A stretch of 64,000 nt of DNA from Tubiluchus corallicola (GCA_030141605.1 JAQGDQ010000146.1:424433-488432), one strand, 5' to 3'. Positions 1 to 11,560 are shown, counted from the first letter of the stretch. Numbers and translations: made by a program. The notes: a model not told the origin generated them from the letters alone.

Positions 1-447
1 AACATAATTTTCAATATCAAAAATATTCCATGAGTGTGTTGCACATGTTTGTGGAAGCGAAAATTGAAATGCAGTGCTACTGTAAGATATTCAGTGTGTT
101 GTGCCAGAACTAGGCAAGTTTGAAGACAAAAATTCAAACTTCAAACTTATCGCTGCACAAACATGTGCATTACTTCACAAACGAACACCTTTGAACTGAC
201 AGGTACAGCACCTGTTTTTCATGCAGTGCTTTCCGAAATGCTGGTGTTAGTAGCGGCTGTCTAACTAGCGAATGGCGATAGGCATGTAACTGCTAAGAAC
301 TAGTGGCACGAACATGAAATTGTGTTTGTGTGGTAATAATTCTTTCACGTAAGTCGTTTTTGAAAAAAATAGTACGTTTTCTTTCAATATTTTAAAGAGT
401 AGTTGGTTTTGACGTATAGTTTAAGATTGGGTCCGATTTTGGTTTAA
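1..447 (-). mobile_element. Family A MITE, copy 1 (cut by window start)
   Basis: This is a member of a dispersed family seen seven times here. In the reference orientation the element opens at a TTAA followed by a purine-rich end (A-x-x-AAA-x-C-G-GACCCAAT) and closes with CTTCCTTTAA. This copy is reversed: its end is the TTAA at 444-447, next to the GGGTCCGATTTTGG block. The other end lies outside the window. It sits in an intron of the ornithine carrier gene. No coding capacity is seen. Confidence 0.75.
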
Positions 448-626
448 AACTTATCAAAAGTTTTTCTGTGCTTTTATCGGTTTTCCAATATTCTTTCGTA
501 TATCTTAGGCTTAATGAGCCACTGCCATCTAAACTGAGATTTTCACCTACTTCTGCTATTTTGTTTATTTGCACTGGTGAGTTTGTTTACCTGATGGCTT
601 TATAATTGTAATACATGAAATGAACG

Positions 627-930
627 TACAGTAAGTCCTCGCTTAACGACTCTCCGTTTAACGACGTTTCGTTTTAACGACGACGATCATTTGACACTTT
701 TGTTATTTAACTGCTATTTCGCTTTAACTGCTATTTTCTTTACTTTGTTCAAGGCAAATTTTTATTTGATTAACAAAATTTTGACCTAATTTGAAGCATT
801 AAAGGAGCACTTATTGCGTTATTCTGTTCTGAAAACGCACTGTGGAAGTCCTGGCTTCATTTAAGGTTTTTTTACTTAACGTCGCATTTTGGTGGAACAT
901 ATTAGCATCGTTAAGCGAGGACTTACTATA
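627..930. mobile_element. Tigger/pogo-like MITE D1
   Basis: The termini are inverted copies of CAGTAAGTCCTCGCTTAACG: the left copy begins at 629 after a TA, the right copy ends at 928 before TATA. CAGT termini with TA target duplications are known for pogo/Tigger elements of the Tc1/mariner superfamily. The 300-bp length and lack of an ORF mark it as non-autonomous. Its right end lies only 38 bp before the splice acceptor of the next exon, so it probably overlaps the branch-point region of that intron. Confidence 0.8.
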
Positions 931-968
931 TTACAAATAATGACCATGTGTTTTCATTATTTTTGCAG

Positions 969-1141
969 TGGTCCAATAATGGTTTGTAAACATGTGATAA
1001 AGGTGGACGGGCCAACAGGTTTTTTTAGAGGTTTGACCAGTACTTTCCTTCGAGAAATGCCGGGATATTTCTGCTTCTTCGGTGGCTACGAAGTGAGTAG
1101 GACGTTATTAACGCCGCCTGGAAAAACGAAGGATGATTTGA
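969..1141 (+). CDS. SLC25A15: Mitochondrial ornithine carrier, exon n-2
   Basis: This is the first in-window coding exon of a mitochondrial solute carrier of the ornithine/citrulline type, an inner-membrane exchanger linking the cytosolic and matrix parts of arginine and urea metabolism. It follows a TTTTGCAG acceptor (AG at 967-968) and ends before GTAAGT at 1142. Its first base completes a split codon and its last base opens one (phase 1). The translation covers the middle of the second carrier repeat, with GPTGFFRGLTSTFLREMPGY followed by FCFFGGYE. That pattern of gating motif and aromatic-rich helix strongly resembles vertebrate ORC1. The 5' exons lie upstream of the window. Assignment to ORC1 rather than another SLC25 member rests on remembered family sequence. 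Confidence 0.9.
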
Positions 1142-2744
1142 GTAAGTACTTTTGCTTACTTATTAAAAATATGATTGTGTGATTCGTACATGGCTGATTT
1201 TTCTTGTCCGTGGTTGTAATTTAAAGACTAAAAGCTGTCAATTGAATTTGTCAGTTCTACCTTCTTTTCAAAAATTGCTTCATTGAAACCTGTGTCTAAC
1301 ATAGAGGATACCTAGAGAGTTATTGATATGGGAGAAGAGAGTATTGCAATCAAAATTTTACAATAATTTTTATTATTTGTACTTCTCATTTCCCCTACAG
1401 CAAGACCAGAAATCTTCGTTCTTTTTAACCAGAGTAATCTGCCACAAGAGAATGTAGAACATATTTTAAAAAAATAACTGATTGTGCCCAATTGTTACTG
1501 CTATTTGCTTTGTTCCAACCTTAAAGTGCAAAGAGAACTTATTTACTAAAGTGATGCACTCCACAAATTTCAAGTTTTTGAGTAATTATTGATTTTAAGA
1601 TAGAAGTTTTTTATCCTGATATGAAAGAGCAAATCGGGAATATTTTACGTACATATACCTGGAAGGCTGTGTTACAAGTATTTATCGATTTCCGACCACA
1701 ATTGATTTCGATGGATTGGTTGTAAGAGGAATTTGATTTGCACAAGTCGGATCTGTATATTTAACAATCATTCAAGCGGTATGCCTCTACATGCAAACAA
1801 TGTGATTGTTGTTTGTATGCTTATTAAGTATGGCTGGGATGAATGTATCAAAACAGACAGCGATTTAAAGTTAATTTGTTTAAAAAATATCAGGAGTTAT
1901 TGTTGGTTTTACGTAATTAATTAATGAACTTGCGGTCTCATCATAAAGTCGAGCAATCGTAAGTCGTATAGGTCGTAAGTCCATGACTATCTGTACTTCA
2001 GGGATGAGAATTCTGAGTTGTTGGAAGACCAGTAGTGCTATTTTTGTAAATCGCGTAAATTCGTTGAGAAAATTTTTACAGACCCAGTACATTATTTCAC
2101 AAGCTGACCACTAGTTGGCAGGCCGTCACTTTGTTTACATCACGTACATCAGTGTAACCACGTGTATATCTGTATGTATAAAAATATAGAATCAATTGTG
2201 CGGAGTTATTTGAGTAAATTGCAGACAGTTTTTATATACTTTTGCATAGGAGCAGCCAGTACTTAGGTGTTTTTGAGACAATTAGGTATCATGTGTCCTT
2301 GATAGTTGGGTATTTTAAATTATGCATGAAACAAGGTAATTGATATTTTAAGTCCACTTAGAGGCTCTCTATGGTCACAAAATTGCAATTTCAACCCCAT
2401 TGGGGGTCTAGGTGGCCCCAAAACCCCCGGCCTGTTTCAGAGTTTTTTGCAATTTGTCATTCTCATCCCTGGTACTCAGATGCAAGCGAATAACAGCAGT
2501 GATTCTAACACAATTGCAGAGTGATTACTGATTAGTCTACAGCCTGCGACTGATAAGTAAACCCTTATTTTTGAAATAGCTGGGCACCCGACTTCCATGT
2601 TACCAACCTGCATTTGGTTTACTACGTAATCAGTCACAAATTGCCGTTTTTGTTTCAATTTGTCCCTTTGTGGTAAAGTGCAATTAAAAACACGTTAGCA
2701 ATATCGTTATTTCTAACTTGTGATGTTTGCCCATTTTTTTGCAG
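1142..2744 (+). other. Intron of the ornithine carrier gene
   Basis: This phase-1 intron has a GTAAGT donor and a TTTTTTTGCAG acceptor. I see no transposon, tandem array or RNA gene inside it. The short open frames on both strands (for example 1733-1924 and 2476-2658) have no recognisable motif and are taken as chance. Confidence 0.85.
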
Positions 2745-2897
2745 GTGTATTTAGATTAGCAGTGGCGGGAGGCGTGGGCGGTTGGTGTTTATGGTTGGCG
2801 ATTTTTCCGTTTGACCTTATCAAGTCACGCATGCAGGTTTTAACTGATAGCAAACTTGGTTTTTTAGACATTTTCTTCGGCTTTCTTAAGCGTGGAG
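2745..2897 (+). CDS. SLC25A15: Mitochondrial ornithine carrier, exon n-1
   Basis: The acceptor is TTTTTTTGCAG and the donor G|GTGAGT. The first two bases complete the codon opened by the previous exon, and the exon again ends in phase 1, so the frame runs on without a stop. It encodes VFRLAVAGGVGGWCLWLAIF followed by PFDLIKSRMQV, the start of the third carrier repeat. PFDLIK matches the SLC25 signature P-x-[DE]-x-x-[KR] that forms the matrix salt-bridge network. The residues GGVGGWCLWLA closely follow the equivalent ORC1 helix. Confidence 0.92.
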
Positions 2898-3027
2898 GTG
2901 AGTGAATAAATCAAAGATCTTTTTCGTTCATTTTTGTTCACTTATTACTTTGTCACATTAAATAAACTAAATTGGTTAATTAGATTTTTCACCAGTTAAC
3001 TTATGAGTCAATATGTTAAACATACAG

Positions 3028-3418
3028 TAAGCTTTTTCACAGTTTTGTTGTGCGCACGCGTAGTTGCTTTAGGTCAAAGGTTAAGTGTGCCACACCAACA
3101 TGTTTTGCTACAACCCTCACGTGATGGTGTATGTAAAGCAAAGCCGTCTGCCACATCAGTTTAGTAACTTTAGCTGTTTTACCTGGACTTTTACTCAGTT
3201 ATGCATTAGTCTGTGTGTAGAGTGATTTACTAGCAGGATTTACTTGGAAGCAACAAAAAATGAACTAGGTAAGGTTCTAGCTAGCTGTTGAAACTGTTAC
3301 TATTACTACAGCATGGACTGCGAGGTATTGTCAAGTGTGCACAAATGTGTTGTTTGGTGCACTTAACCTTTGACCTTTTCACGATGGTTATCAATTGCTG
3401 GAACTGTGAAAAGGCTTA
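3028..3418 (-). mobile_element. Family B MITE, copy B1
   Basis: The element is bounded by TA at 3028 and 3417, with termini AGCTTTTTCACAG and CTGTGAAAAGGCT in inverted order. A second inverted pair lies further in (GGTCAAAGGTTAAGTG near the left, CACTTAACCTTTGACC near the right). TA duplications and short hairpin-rich length fit Tc1/mariner-type MITEs. It is reversed relative to the other copies. Confidence 0.75.
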
Positions 3419-3927
3419 TTGATAGAACGAATAGCGATGGAGAACAATTGTGAATAGCTGTACATTAGTCTGCAATTTAAAATTACAGCGAACACTTAAA
3501 GTTTTTACGAAATCTTCATACTGTTAACTATTAGTTATTAATAGCACTTTCAGAAATGCTCTTAAGTTTGTATTTGATTGCCTGTTAACATGTCTTCCAT
3601 GCATGACCTGTGCCTGAATGGCAATTTTTTTGTAGACTTTAATACTGTTTATTTTATTATAATATAAGGGCTTGTGACATGAGTTTTTTGTGGTCTTTTT
3701 AGTACTCACGTATGGCATGAGTCAACAATGCTTTACGATAGACTTGTTGAGCTTTAACGAGAGTTCTTCAATAGTGCTAACTAATATTACATAGATTAAA
3801 AAAGCAACTAGACCTTGCTCCTAATATAACGTGGCAGGAAATTACTAATTTGCATGCTTTTTATGTGAACGTCCCCTTACCTTCATTTAGTTGGATCAGC
3901 ATGAATTTGTTTAACCTTTAATAGCTT

Positions 3928-4559
3928 TTAAAAGGAAGACAGGGTGTTTTTTCGTATACTATCCCATTTTCAAGTCCTATAAAAGTATACATTTTAACAC
4001 CATTAATACCGCAAAAGTGGTTCTGCCGGTTAAATAATAGATTAAAATCTTAACTAACGGTGGGCGAGTGCAACTATTGATGACATCACAATCGAACATA
4101 ATTTTCAACAGCAAGCATAAATATTCCACGAGCGTGTTGTACGTTTTTGTGAAAGTGGAAATTGAAGTACAGTGTTACTGTAGGATATTCAGTGTGATGT
4201 GCTAAAACTAGGCAAGTTTTAAGAGAAAAATTCAAATTTCTAATTTACTGCTGTGTGCACGCATGAGCTATCGAAACTGTGCAGTATATCACAAACTAAC
4301 ACATCTGAAATGAGAGGTACAGCACCTGTTTTTTTGTGTAATGCATTTTCGAAATGCAGGCGCTAGTGCCCGTCTAACTGGCAAATAGCAAAATGCATGT
4401 AACAGTGAAGAACTAGTGGCATGAACGTAATATTGTGTTTGTGTGTTAACAATTCTTTCACATAAGGTATTTTTGAAAAAATAGTGTGTTTCCTTTCAAT
4501 ATTTTAAAGAGTAGATTGTTTTGACCTATAGTTTAAGATTGGGTCTGATTTTGTTTTAA
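3928..4559 (-). mobile_element. Family A MITE, copy 2
   Basis: This is a full-length copy of 632 bp with TTAA at both ends (3928-3931 and 4556-4559). The left end carries AAGGAAGACAGGG and the right end GGGTCTGATTTTG, both found at the edges of the other copies. TTAA flanks suggest a TTAA-specific (piggyBac-type) insertion mechanism; that is inferred from target choice only. Confidence 0.78.
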
Positions 4560-4615
4560 GATTACACAGTTTTAAAATTGTGAAAATTGTTTTATATTTT
4601 TTTGTGTTTTTTCAG

Positions 4616-4761
4616 TGCCCGGAATACGTGAGATGTACAAGGGACTTGGACCAACGCTGGTCAGAACATTTCCAGCAACCGGAGCACTTTTTGTTACCGT
4701 GGAGTACACGCGGAAAATCTTACATGATGTAGTGGATGAGGAAAGTGATGAAGTATTATAA
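4616..4761 (+). CDS. SLC25A15: Mitochondrial ornithine carrier, terminal exon
   Basis: The acceptor TTTTTTCAG is followed by two bases that complete the codon opened at 2897. The frame continues through YKGLGPTLVRTFPATGALF, then VTVEYTRK, and stops with TAA at 4759-4761. This is the C-terminal half of the third repeat, with the conserved RxFPA(T/N)GALF block of the ORC family. The C-terminal tail is acidic (DEESDE). A poly(A) signal follows 65 bp after the stop. All three exons obey GT-AG rules with matching phase, so this is a live gene and not a processed copy. Confidence 0.92.
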
Positions 4762-4825
4762 AGTTTGTGAAATAATTAATATTAAGATATAGTGTCCGTT
4801 ATCGTTAGGTCTATATGCTGTGATA

Positions 4826-4831
4826 AATAAA
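4826..4831 (+). terminator. AATAAA poly(A) signal of the ornithine carrier gene
   Basis: A canonical AATAAA lies 65 bp downstream of the TAA stop. The next repeat begins at 4961, so the transcript end probably lies in the roughly 130 bp between them. Confidence 0.6.
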
Positions 4832-4960
4832 TGCTGCAATGTAGATAAACGGGTAGTTAGTAAACTTTCGTCAGGAAATTTTAGTAAATTTTTGTTATAC
4901 TTTTCACTTGTGAGTTCAGAATAGAGCAAGTATATTTAGTTTAAGAAACTGCTTCGGAAC

Positions 4961-5530
4961 TACAGTAAGTTCAGTATGACCCGTTATAACTAGAATTCTT
5001 GCGTACCTAGAACAGATCTCGTGGAACAGATTTGCCCTTTTGTTATTCTCTTTAGCAAATGTCGCGAAACAATTATCGCGTAACTCAAACCAACCTCCCG
5101 GTACAATTCTCAAGAAGCTGACTCAAACTACCTCGTCTATCCTGAAGAACCGCCCAAGCGAGAAATCCTACGCGAAAGTATGCACCACGTTACGATTTTA
5201 ACTGCTAGTTTCAGCAAAAATGCTAAGATTTCTTACCTTAGCAAAACGCTGCACACAACATGATTTAACGAACGTGGTTTAATAACTAGATCACAATATT
5301 ACTATTGCCAAATTCTATTAACAGTGCTACTCAGACCACAATAGAGGTGGATGAGTCCATTTTATTTTTGATTATTTATAAAAACTGTTGTTTGATATTT
5401 GATTAAAGGCTCAGTTTTTCGCTGGCTGTAGTGTATTATCCGACATTGATGAGAGACTCAATCATATCCTTGCATAACTCGAACAAATTTACTGGTTCCG
5501 AGGTGTTTGAGTTATACAGAGTTTACTGTA
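4961..5530. mobile_element. pogo/Tigger-like MITE E
   Basis: TA flanks (4961-4962 and 5529-5530) bracket termini CAGTAAGTTCAGTATGACC and, inverted, CAGTAAACTCTGTATAACTC. Both resemble CAGT-type pogo/Tigger ends. The 570-bp body has no coding frame of note. It lies just beyond the 3' end of the ornithine carrier gene. Confidence 0.7.
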
Positions 5531-5705
5531 TTTAATATTTTTTCTTGCAGCAGTCGAGTTACACATTGATAGAGTTTAGAAATATTTCCTTACTGCAGTA
5601 TTCTTGCTGCTCTTTAGTTCATGAAAGCTATCTGATTTGGGGCTTTCAATAACTGTGTAGTTAACATTCAACTAGCCTTAGATATACACAATACCTCGCT
5701 TGCGG

Positions 5706-6357
5706 CTGGAAGTCCTCGCTTAACGATTCCCCGTTTAGCAACGTTTCGTTTTCACTTAACGACGCATCGTTTCATTATAACGACGATTTTTTTTGTTTTC
5801 TCAAAACCAGTTTATTTTGTCAACAACTTTTTTACTTAATTTGATGCTTTAAAGCAGTACATATTACGGTATGCTGTTTTAAAAACGCACTCGTAACGTA
5901 AACACTGAACTTATTATAGAAATGCACGTTTTTGCTTCTCGACTGACCACTAAATGCTGCCTGTTTGTATCAAGGGAGATCTGTGAGCAAAGTTTATGCA
6001 AGGAATTCTGCCAGCAACCTTTTGCTATAGCAACCAGACCAAGTTTCTAGATAAAATTCCCAAGGTCACCCCAGGGCTTGGCTTTGACTTTGCTGCAGTG
6101 TTTATTGTTTAACCACTGGCTAGACTTAAACAGCCAATAAAGAGAAACCGCTAGCTAGGTAAGTAATGTAGGTGTTAATAACATGAGTTCATAAACTATT
6201 TAATTTATATGATTTAAGTAGCATTGATTTTTGCCTCTAGAATGTATCTCAGTTCATTTACATTACTTCCAATGGAAGTTTTGGTTTCATTTAACGACGT
6301 TTCACTTAACGTTGCATCTTGCCGAACTCATTAGCGTCGCTAAGCGAGGACTTACAG
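5706..6357. mobile_element. Longer relative of MITE D1 (D2)
   Basis: The left end (AAGTCCTCGCTTAACGATTC) and the right end (TAAGCGAGGACTTACAG) are inverted and match element D1. The internal GACGTTTCG / CTTAACGACG pattern is also shared. At about 650 bp it is roughly twice as long as D1, so D1 may be an internal deletion derivative. No transposase frame survives and the TA flanks are gone. Confidence 0.7.
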
Positions 6358-6659
6358 CACATCTGTGCGCAAAGTCATTATGGTTATTACTGCCGCCATA
6401 TCATCTTTTCCTGGGTTTTGAGAGTGTTGCACACTGTGTTTTGACACGGTGTTGTTATCTGCCGCTAGCGTCGTACTCGGGTTTTAAGAATTGACTCAGT
6501 TCTAATTCAAGTCGCAATTTGCTTTGTCTCTCTGATCGACTTGGATTCGAGTGTCTCGGGTGAGTCGAGATTTGACTCGGGACTTGCGATTATAAATCAC
6601 TCGCGACTCGAGACGATTCATCATTAAAATTCACTGTCCCTCTTCATGAAGTTCTGGGA

Positions 6660-6838
6660 ATGGATTATTAGCTAACATCAATTTTTATATCAAAGCGTTA
6701 CCGTACGGGATGGCAGACTAGATGACCTTGTGGTCTTTTGCCATCCCGTCCTTCTCTAAGATTTGTAACTCGTTATATACTACCTATGATTGTTATTCTG
6801 AAGGCAAATTAATTATTATTATTATTATTGTAGTTACA
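6660..6838 (+). mobile_element. LINE 3' end with ATT tail (truncated)
   Basis: A hairpin (arms GGGATGGCAGACTAGATGACC and GGTCTTTTGCCATCCCG, 6708-6751) is followed by a short spacer and (ATT)6 at 6818-6838. A stem-loop just before a short tandem-repeat tail is the usual 3' terminus of CR1-type non-LTR retrotransposons. No coding part is present, so this is a 5'-truncated insertion. Confidence 0.45.
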
Positions 6839-7226
6839 CATAGTGTATCACTGTAGATACACTGACACAACCACAAGTTTGGCAGCTGTTATGTAATGTA
6901 CAATTTTTTGTACATTTTATATCATTTGTTATTACTACTTTGTCAGTTTCTTCTTGACTTGCGTTAAATTCTCTGTTACTCACGTCTTCTTAATCTTTCA
7001 GAAGGTTTTGCATCTTGCTTCTGTTATTTATTTTTCTTTTTCGTATTTTTTTGATACTGTCTGCTGCATAAGTGCACTTACAAGTACATATTTTTGGAAT
7101 GATAATTAATTTTGCAGGTGTAGAAAGTGAAAGGTAATTGAGTAGGCTCGTGAAGTTTTTTACTAGTGTAATAATATACTGAATTGTTGTTATTATTATC
7201 GTTATTATTTGTATGGGTAGAATCAG
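6839..7226. other. No recognisable content
   Basis: I see AT-rich sequence without a gene, RNA or clear repeat up to the family B element. Confidence 0.6.
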
Positions 7227-7559
7227 TAAGCCTTTTGACAGTTCCAGCGATTGATGATGAACAGTTGACAATGACACGCAGCCCCTGCTATTGTAATAGT
7301 AACAGTTTTAACAGCTTGCTAGAACTTTACCTAGTTCATTTTTTCTTGTTCACAAGCAAGATCCTGCTAGTAAATCATTCTACGCGCATACTAATGCATG
7401 ATTAAGTAAAGTCAATTTAAAATAACTGAAGTTACTAAACTGATGCAATAGATGTCTTTGCTTTACCACACATGTCACGGTTGTAGTTAAAGCGCTTTGC
7501 TATGGTACGCTTATCTTTTGACCTACAGTAACTGTGCATGCGCACAATGAAATGGCTTA
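7227..7559 (+). mobile_element. Family B MITE, copy B2
   Basis: TA flanks at 7227 and 7558. The termini are AGCCTTTTGACAG and, inverted, AGCCATTTCATTG. The internal blocks GCGATTGATGATGA and CTTTTGACCTACAG are shared with copies B3, B4 and B7. Confidence 0.72.
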
Positions 7560-8202
7560 TTGGTTTACAGCCTTTAAAAAATTTTGTTTAAATTTTTACA
7601 AAACTGAAAACGTGTGTAGGTTTCACGTTCTTAGCCAGTGTTTAAATGTGTGAATTGTTGAGTCCGGTCAATAAATGAATGGGTGACCACAGGAAATTGC
7701 TTGCCATGCAGACTTGAGAGTTGTAATTGTTCGTAAGATTTTGACAGGTTTTGCTTGTTGTGGATGATGAATTATGTAGTTTATTGCATAGAAACTTTAT
7801 TTTTATATTTCAAAGTGCTCGAAAACCATAAATACATATCATTGTACGTAATTGTAGATAATTATGTTTTCCATCACCGCCTACTTACATATAACTTATT
7901 GTTGCGTATTTACTAAGACTAGAACTGTAGTAAATAGTTGAACTTTGTTTTATTTTATAAGCTAAATCTCTGTATTATGCTTTTGTAGGTAAAGTCTGCT
8001 GTTCTGTACATTTATTACAACAACAAAATAATCGAAATTTTTCTGTGATTTGACAGTGTTGTCTTGATAAACCTCTTGTTACATTGTTCTTGAATATCCA
8101 TTATCCATTATCTTAATTATCCATTTTAGATCGATTATTAAAATACAAGGAAACCCTTTATTTACGTAAATATAAAAAAATTTCACATGAGTAGCACGAC
8201 TG
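7560..8202. other. No recognisable content
   Basis: AT-rich DNA with no gene, RNA or repeat that I can support. Confidence 0.55.
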
Positions 8203-8744
8203 CTGCACTGCACTGAGAGTGAGAGTCCTGCACTGAACACTGAGAGTGAGAGTGAGAGCGTCCTGCACTGAACACCGAGAGTGAGAGTGAGAGTGAGAGC
8301 GTCCTGCACTGAACACCGAGAGTGAGAGTGAGAGCGTCCTGCACTGAACACTGAGAGTGAGAGTGAGAGTGAGAGCGTCCTGCACTGAACACTGAGAGTG
8401 AGAGTGAGAGCGTCCTGCACTGAACACTGAGAGTGAGAGTGAGAGCGTCCTGCACTGAACACTGAGAGTGAGAGCGTCCTGCACTGAACACTGAGAGTGA
8501 GAGTGAGAGCGTCCTGCACTGAACACTGAGAGTGAGAGTGAGAGCGTCCTGCACTGAACACTGAGAGTGAGAGTGAGAGCGTCCTGCACTGAACACTGAG
8601 AGTGAGAGTGAGAGCGTCCTGCACTGAACACTGAGAGTGAGAGTGAGAGCGTCCTGCACTGAACACTGAGAGTGAGAGTGTCCTGCACTGAACACTGAGA
8701 GTGAGAGTGAGAGCGTCCTGCACTGAACACTGAGAGTGAGAGTG
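8203..8744. repeat. 35-bp minisatellite with nested GAGAGT
   Basis: About 15 units of roughly 35 bp, each made of GTCCTGCACTGAACACTGA plus a variable run of GAGAGT hexamers. Unit length varies in 6-bp steps (29, 35, 41) by gain or loss of the hexamer. Overlapping open frames of up to 214 codons on the minus strand come from the stop-free repeat and are not taken as genes. Confidence 0.92.
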
Positions 8745-9430
8745 ACTAGAAAGTAAAACCAGTCAGTATATATAGGTATAGGTGTCCTATGCAGACTTGT
8801 ACAGGCTTCACAAAAACCATTACTTTAAAATAGGGAGAGAAACAGTGAATATGCATTCACTGGACTGTACAATTATACTGGGGGTAAGTAGCTGGTAGAA
8901 TGTAACAGGATTAGTTCATAGATGGCAGCACCTAATTAAAATGTACAATTACAACTTCCACAAGCGTCATTAAGCGAGGACATACCGTACTTTAGATTTA
9001 CCCTTTGTTGCCTTTTAAATTGTAAAAACCATTTATTGCTTTGAGGTTTTACTCTTAATTACTGTTGTTTGCGTTGAGGTGGTGTTTTTTAAATCAGTTT
9101 TTTAATGTTGTCGTATCGAAAACTGTAAACTAGTAACAGAGCAATAATATGTGCATTTAGTGATAATTGATACTTCGTAAACTAACTTCGTAAATATGAA
9201 TACATGAAAAGTGTGTTAATTAAGTTAACTAATTTTGTCAAATTTAGTGATCACTTAATCTGTTTTCGCTCGTTTATTTTTTTTATTATTTATTTTTTGA
9301 TTTTAAATTTTTGCTTGTTAATGATTTGTAATAGTTTCCCGAGAAAAAACATCTATTAGACCGTATTGCGCTATTTGAATTTATTGTTGTGGCAGATGAA
9401 TCGGTAATGCCGTGTTTTCTGCCACCATTT
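8745..9430. other. Mostly featureless; 3' end of a D-type MITE at 8964-8989
   Basis: The only recognisable item is CATTAAGCGAGGACATACCG near 8970, which matches the right terminus of elements D1/D2. The rest shows nothing I can support. Confidence 0.45.
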
Positions 9431-9439
9431 TCCATTTTG

Positions 9440-9512
9440 ATGGTTTATACTGTATACTAATATGTTTGTTATCTATGTCAAGGATAAATAAATTTGATTT
9501 GATTTGACTTAA
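9440..9512 (+). mobile_element. LINE 3' tail (TTTGA repeats)
   Basis: TGTCAAGGATAAATAAATTT followed by GATTTGATTTGA is the type of AATAAA-plus-short-tandem-repeat terminus carried by many invertebrate non-LTR retrotransposons. Nothing upstream is recognisably coding. Confidence 0.4.
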
Positions 9513-9908
9513 CCGGAGTAACAAAATCACTTCCTCCAAAAAGCTTTGGCAAGTTGCATTAGCGTTGAGCTTTGCTCTACTTTTACTGGTAACATTACTC
9601 TATATTCGAATCGATATATTTACAGAACACCTGTTTCATCCTCATCAAGCATAGTGCATAATTTATTAAGGTAATTGCTTCGCTATTTTGAGAAGAGTCG
9701 TTGACAACGTTTACATAATTAACGTTAATGTAATTATTGTGACTTATGTCTTGATATAAGAGGATGCAGCTAGTATTATGTGGTTACAGTGAAATTTCGG
9801 TTACAGAGAAATGTATTTGGGAGTTTTTAGCCTAATTAGGAATAATAAAGTAACAATGACACTGATCACTGTATATTGCTTTTTATATTTTGCTTTATGA
9901 CAACCCAG

Positions 9909-10115
9909 GCAGTGTTACAAAATTGTCACATTGTCACAGTATTTTTTGCAAGTATTGGGACGATATGGAAATGTGGACTTCCCTCCACAATGTTGCACCA
10001 ATATTGTCACGATATGGAAAAAATATAGCCAAAAAATGTAGGTACAATGTTGTGGCAAGTCCACATTGTCTCAATATTTGCAAAAATATTGTCACAACAT
10101 TTTCTAGCCATATTT
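9909..10115. repeat. Imperfect long inverted repeat
   Basis: The arms at about 9909-9978 and 10056-10115 are inverted: the left arm reversed reads AAGTCCACAT..CAATACTTGCAAAAAATACTGTGACA, and the right arm reads AAGTCCACATTG..CAATATTTGCAAAAATATTGTCACA. This may be a hairpin MITE core or an isolated palindrome. Confidence 0.5.
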
Positions 10116-11500
10116 TTGTGCTGCTTGAGAAAGGTTATTACTTTTACGTGTAAGCATACATCAGTATAATGCTTATTACCCCAAAATCGCCCTCATTGCT
10201 TAGGTTTAGCTAAATTAATGGATTTTTGTGCATACCTTTGGATACTTCTCGACATATACTGACTCGGGTCACTTTTTTCCTGTCAAAGTGGTACCACCAG
10301 TGGCTTGTTAGCAATTTAAACTTAGCATTACCCAACCATATGGCCATAATTAAGTTGAACAATGTGGGCCCAAGTCCCCCCCCCCCCTTCGATAGCAGTT
10401 ACAGCACACCAAGTGAATATTTTCCTTGGATTATAAGCAGCTATGGAACATTTAGTGGTAGCTTTTAATGACTCATATCGAGCAAAAAGTTCTGCATTAA
10501 TGATTTCATTGTAAAAACGTTTGTGCCCTTTAAGTGATAATTGAAGTTTTTGGCAGAGATATCGCTGTGCGCAGTTATATGCTATACTAGTGCGTATACT
10601 AGTATATTGGTGGTATGTAATTACGAGTCAAAAGTTTGATGTGACATAATGAGTTTCAAACTATTGAATTTGCATGAGGAAACATTAAGAAAAATGGTCT
10701 AAATCCAGTAAAATGCATTGATTCCCCAGACCCCGTAGCTGCTTTTTCGCTGGGTATACCCTTTTTCTAAAGCCTGTATCCGCCACTGAACGTGACTGAA
10801 CTAAAACGAAATTTTAAAAATTTGTACAAAGAGCCTTGAAATGTTCACTCTGTCATTTTGCACACACAACATATGTTTGAATGTAGGTCACATTAACAAA
10901 CATTATATACATTAATAAATGGGGATTATCTATGCAAGATATAAGTGAATTATAATGAAGATAAATTAAGAAAAGTTTGGTTGTTTGTCATTGAGCAGTT
11001 GCAGCTAAAAGTATAACGAATAACAAGTAAACAGTGAAGTTAATAATGTCTGGTTGAAAAAATGTATATAAAGTGAAAAAAATACGTGTTTTATCTTGCA
11101 AACTGGCAGTTTTTATTAATGTCAATTTGCTTGCTGACTTCGTGTTGTGAATCCACGGTAAACTGGTAAAGCATGTCCTGTTTCCGTGAATTATATACAG
11201 TAACCTATATTCTGGGCGTTCAGTCATGACTAATGCAGTGCTCCCAGACTGTGGAAAATTGTTAGTTTGATAGTGAGAATTATTTCACGGGAGTTGTTCG
11301 CCTAGTGTAAGATGCACACATGCGTGAAAGAAACGTTCGCAGAGAGAGAGATAGGCCCACCAACTATTTTTGGCAGCAAGGCAGCTTCTGTACGTCGTTG
11401 TTGGGTTGTGGGAAGGTCTAACACGAGTGATATCGTGCCGTCGTGTATAAGCATGAAAAACTTCATGAGATGCAGTTCCTTTGTGTATTAGTGCTGTCGG
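10116..11500. other. Gene-free stretch upstream of the sulfotransferase gene
   Basis: I see no coding exon or mobile element. A run of 12 C at 10376-10388 and GAGAGAGAGA at 11341-11351 are the only low-complexity spots. Confidence 0.5.
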
Positions 11501-11506
11501 TTAGTT

Positions 11507-11514
11507 TATAAAAT
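11507..11514 (+). promoter_or_regulatory. Candidate TATA box of the sulfotransferase gene
   Basis: TATAAAAT lies about 360 bp upstream of the start codon of exon 1. If used, transcription would begin near 11540 and the 5' UTR would contain the 67-bp duplication that follows. Position-based inference only. Confidence 0.3.
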
Positions 11515-11560
11515 GTGGCCTCGCAAATGTAGCTACATCAGATAATCAGATTTTCGATTA

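Larger units (their letters stand above)
2898..4615 (+). other. Last intron of the ornithine carrier gene
   Basis: The donor is GTGAGT and the acceptor TTTTTTCAG. The intron carries two complete non-autonomous transposons listed separately: a family B element (3028-3418) and a family A element (3928-4559). The latter ends 56 bp before the acceptor. The rest shows no gene. Confidence 0.85.

Noticed and set aside
392-574. 60-codon minus-strand frame with a plausible amino-acid mix (SLRYTKEYWKTDKSTEKLL)
   Set aside because: Its 3' part runs into the family A MITE end, there is no ATG start, and no motif or splice support was seen.
8079-8730. Three overlapping minus-strand frames of 170-214 codons (Ser/Leu/His-rich repeats)
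   Set aside because: They lie in the 35-bp minisatellite and are open in all three frames; a product of a stop-free repeat, not a gene.
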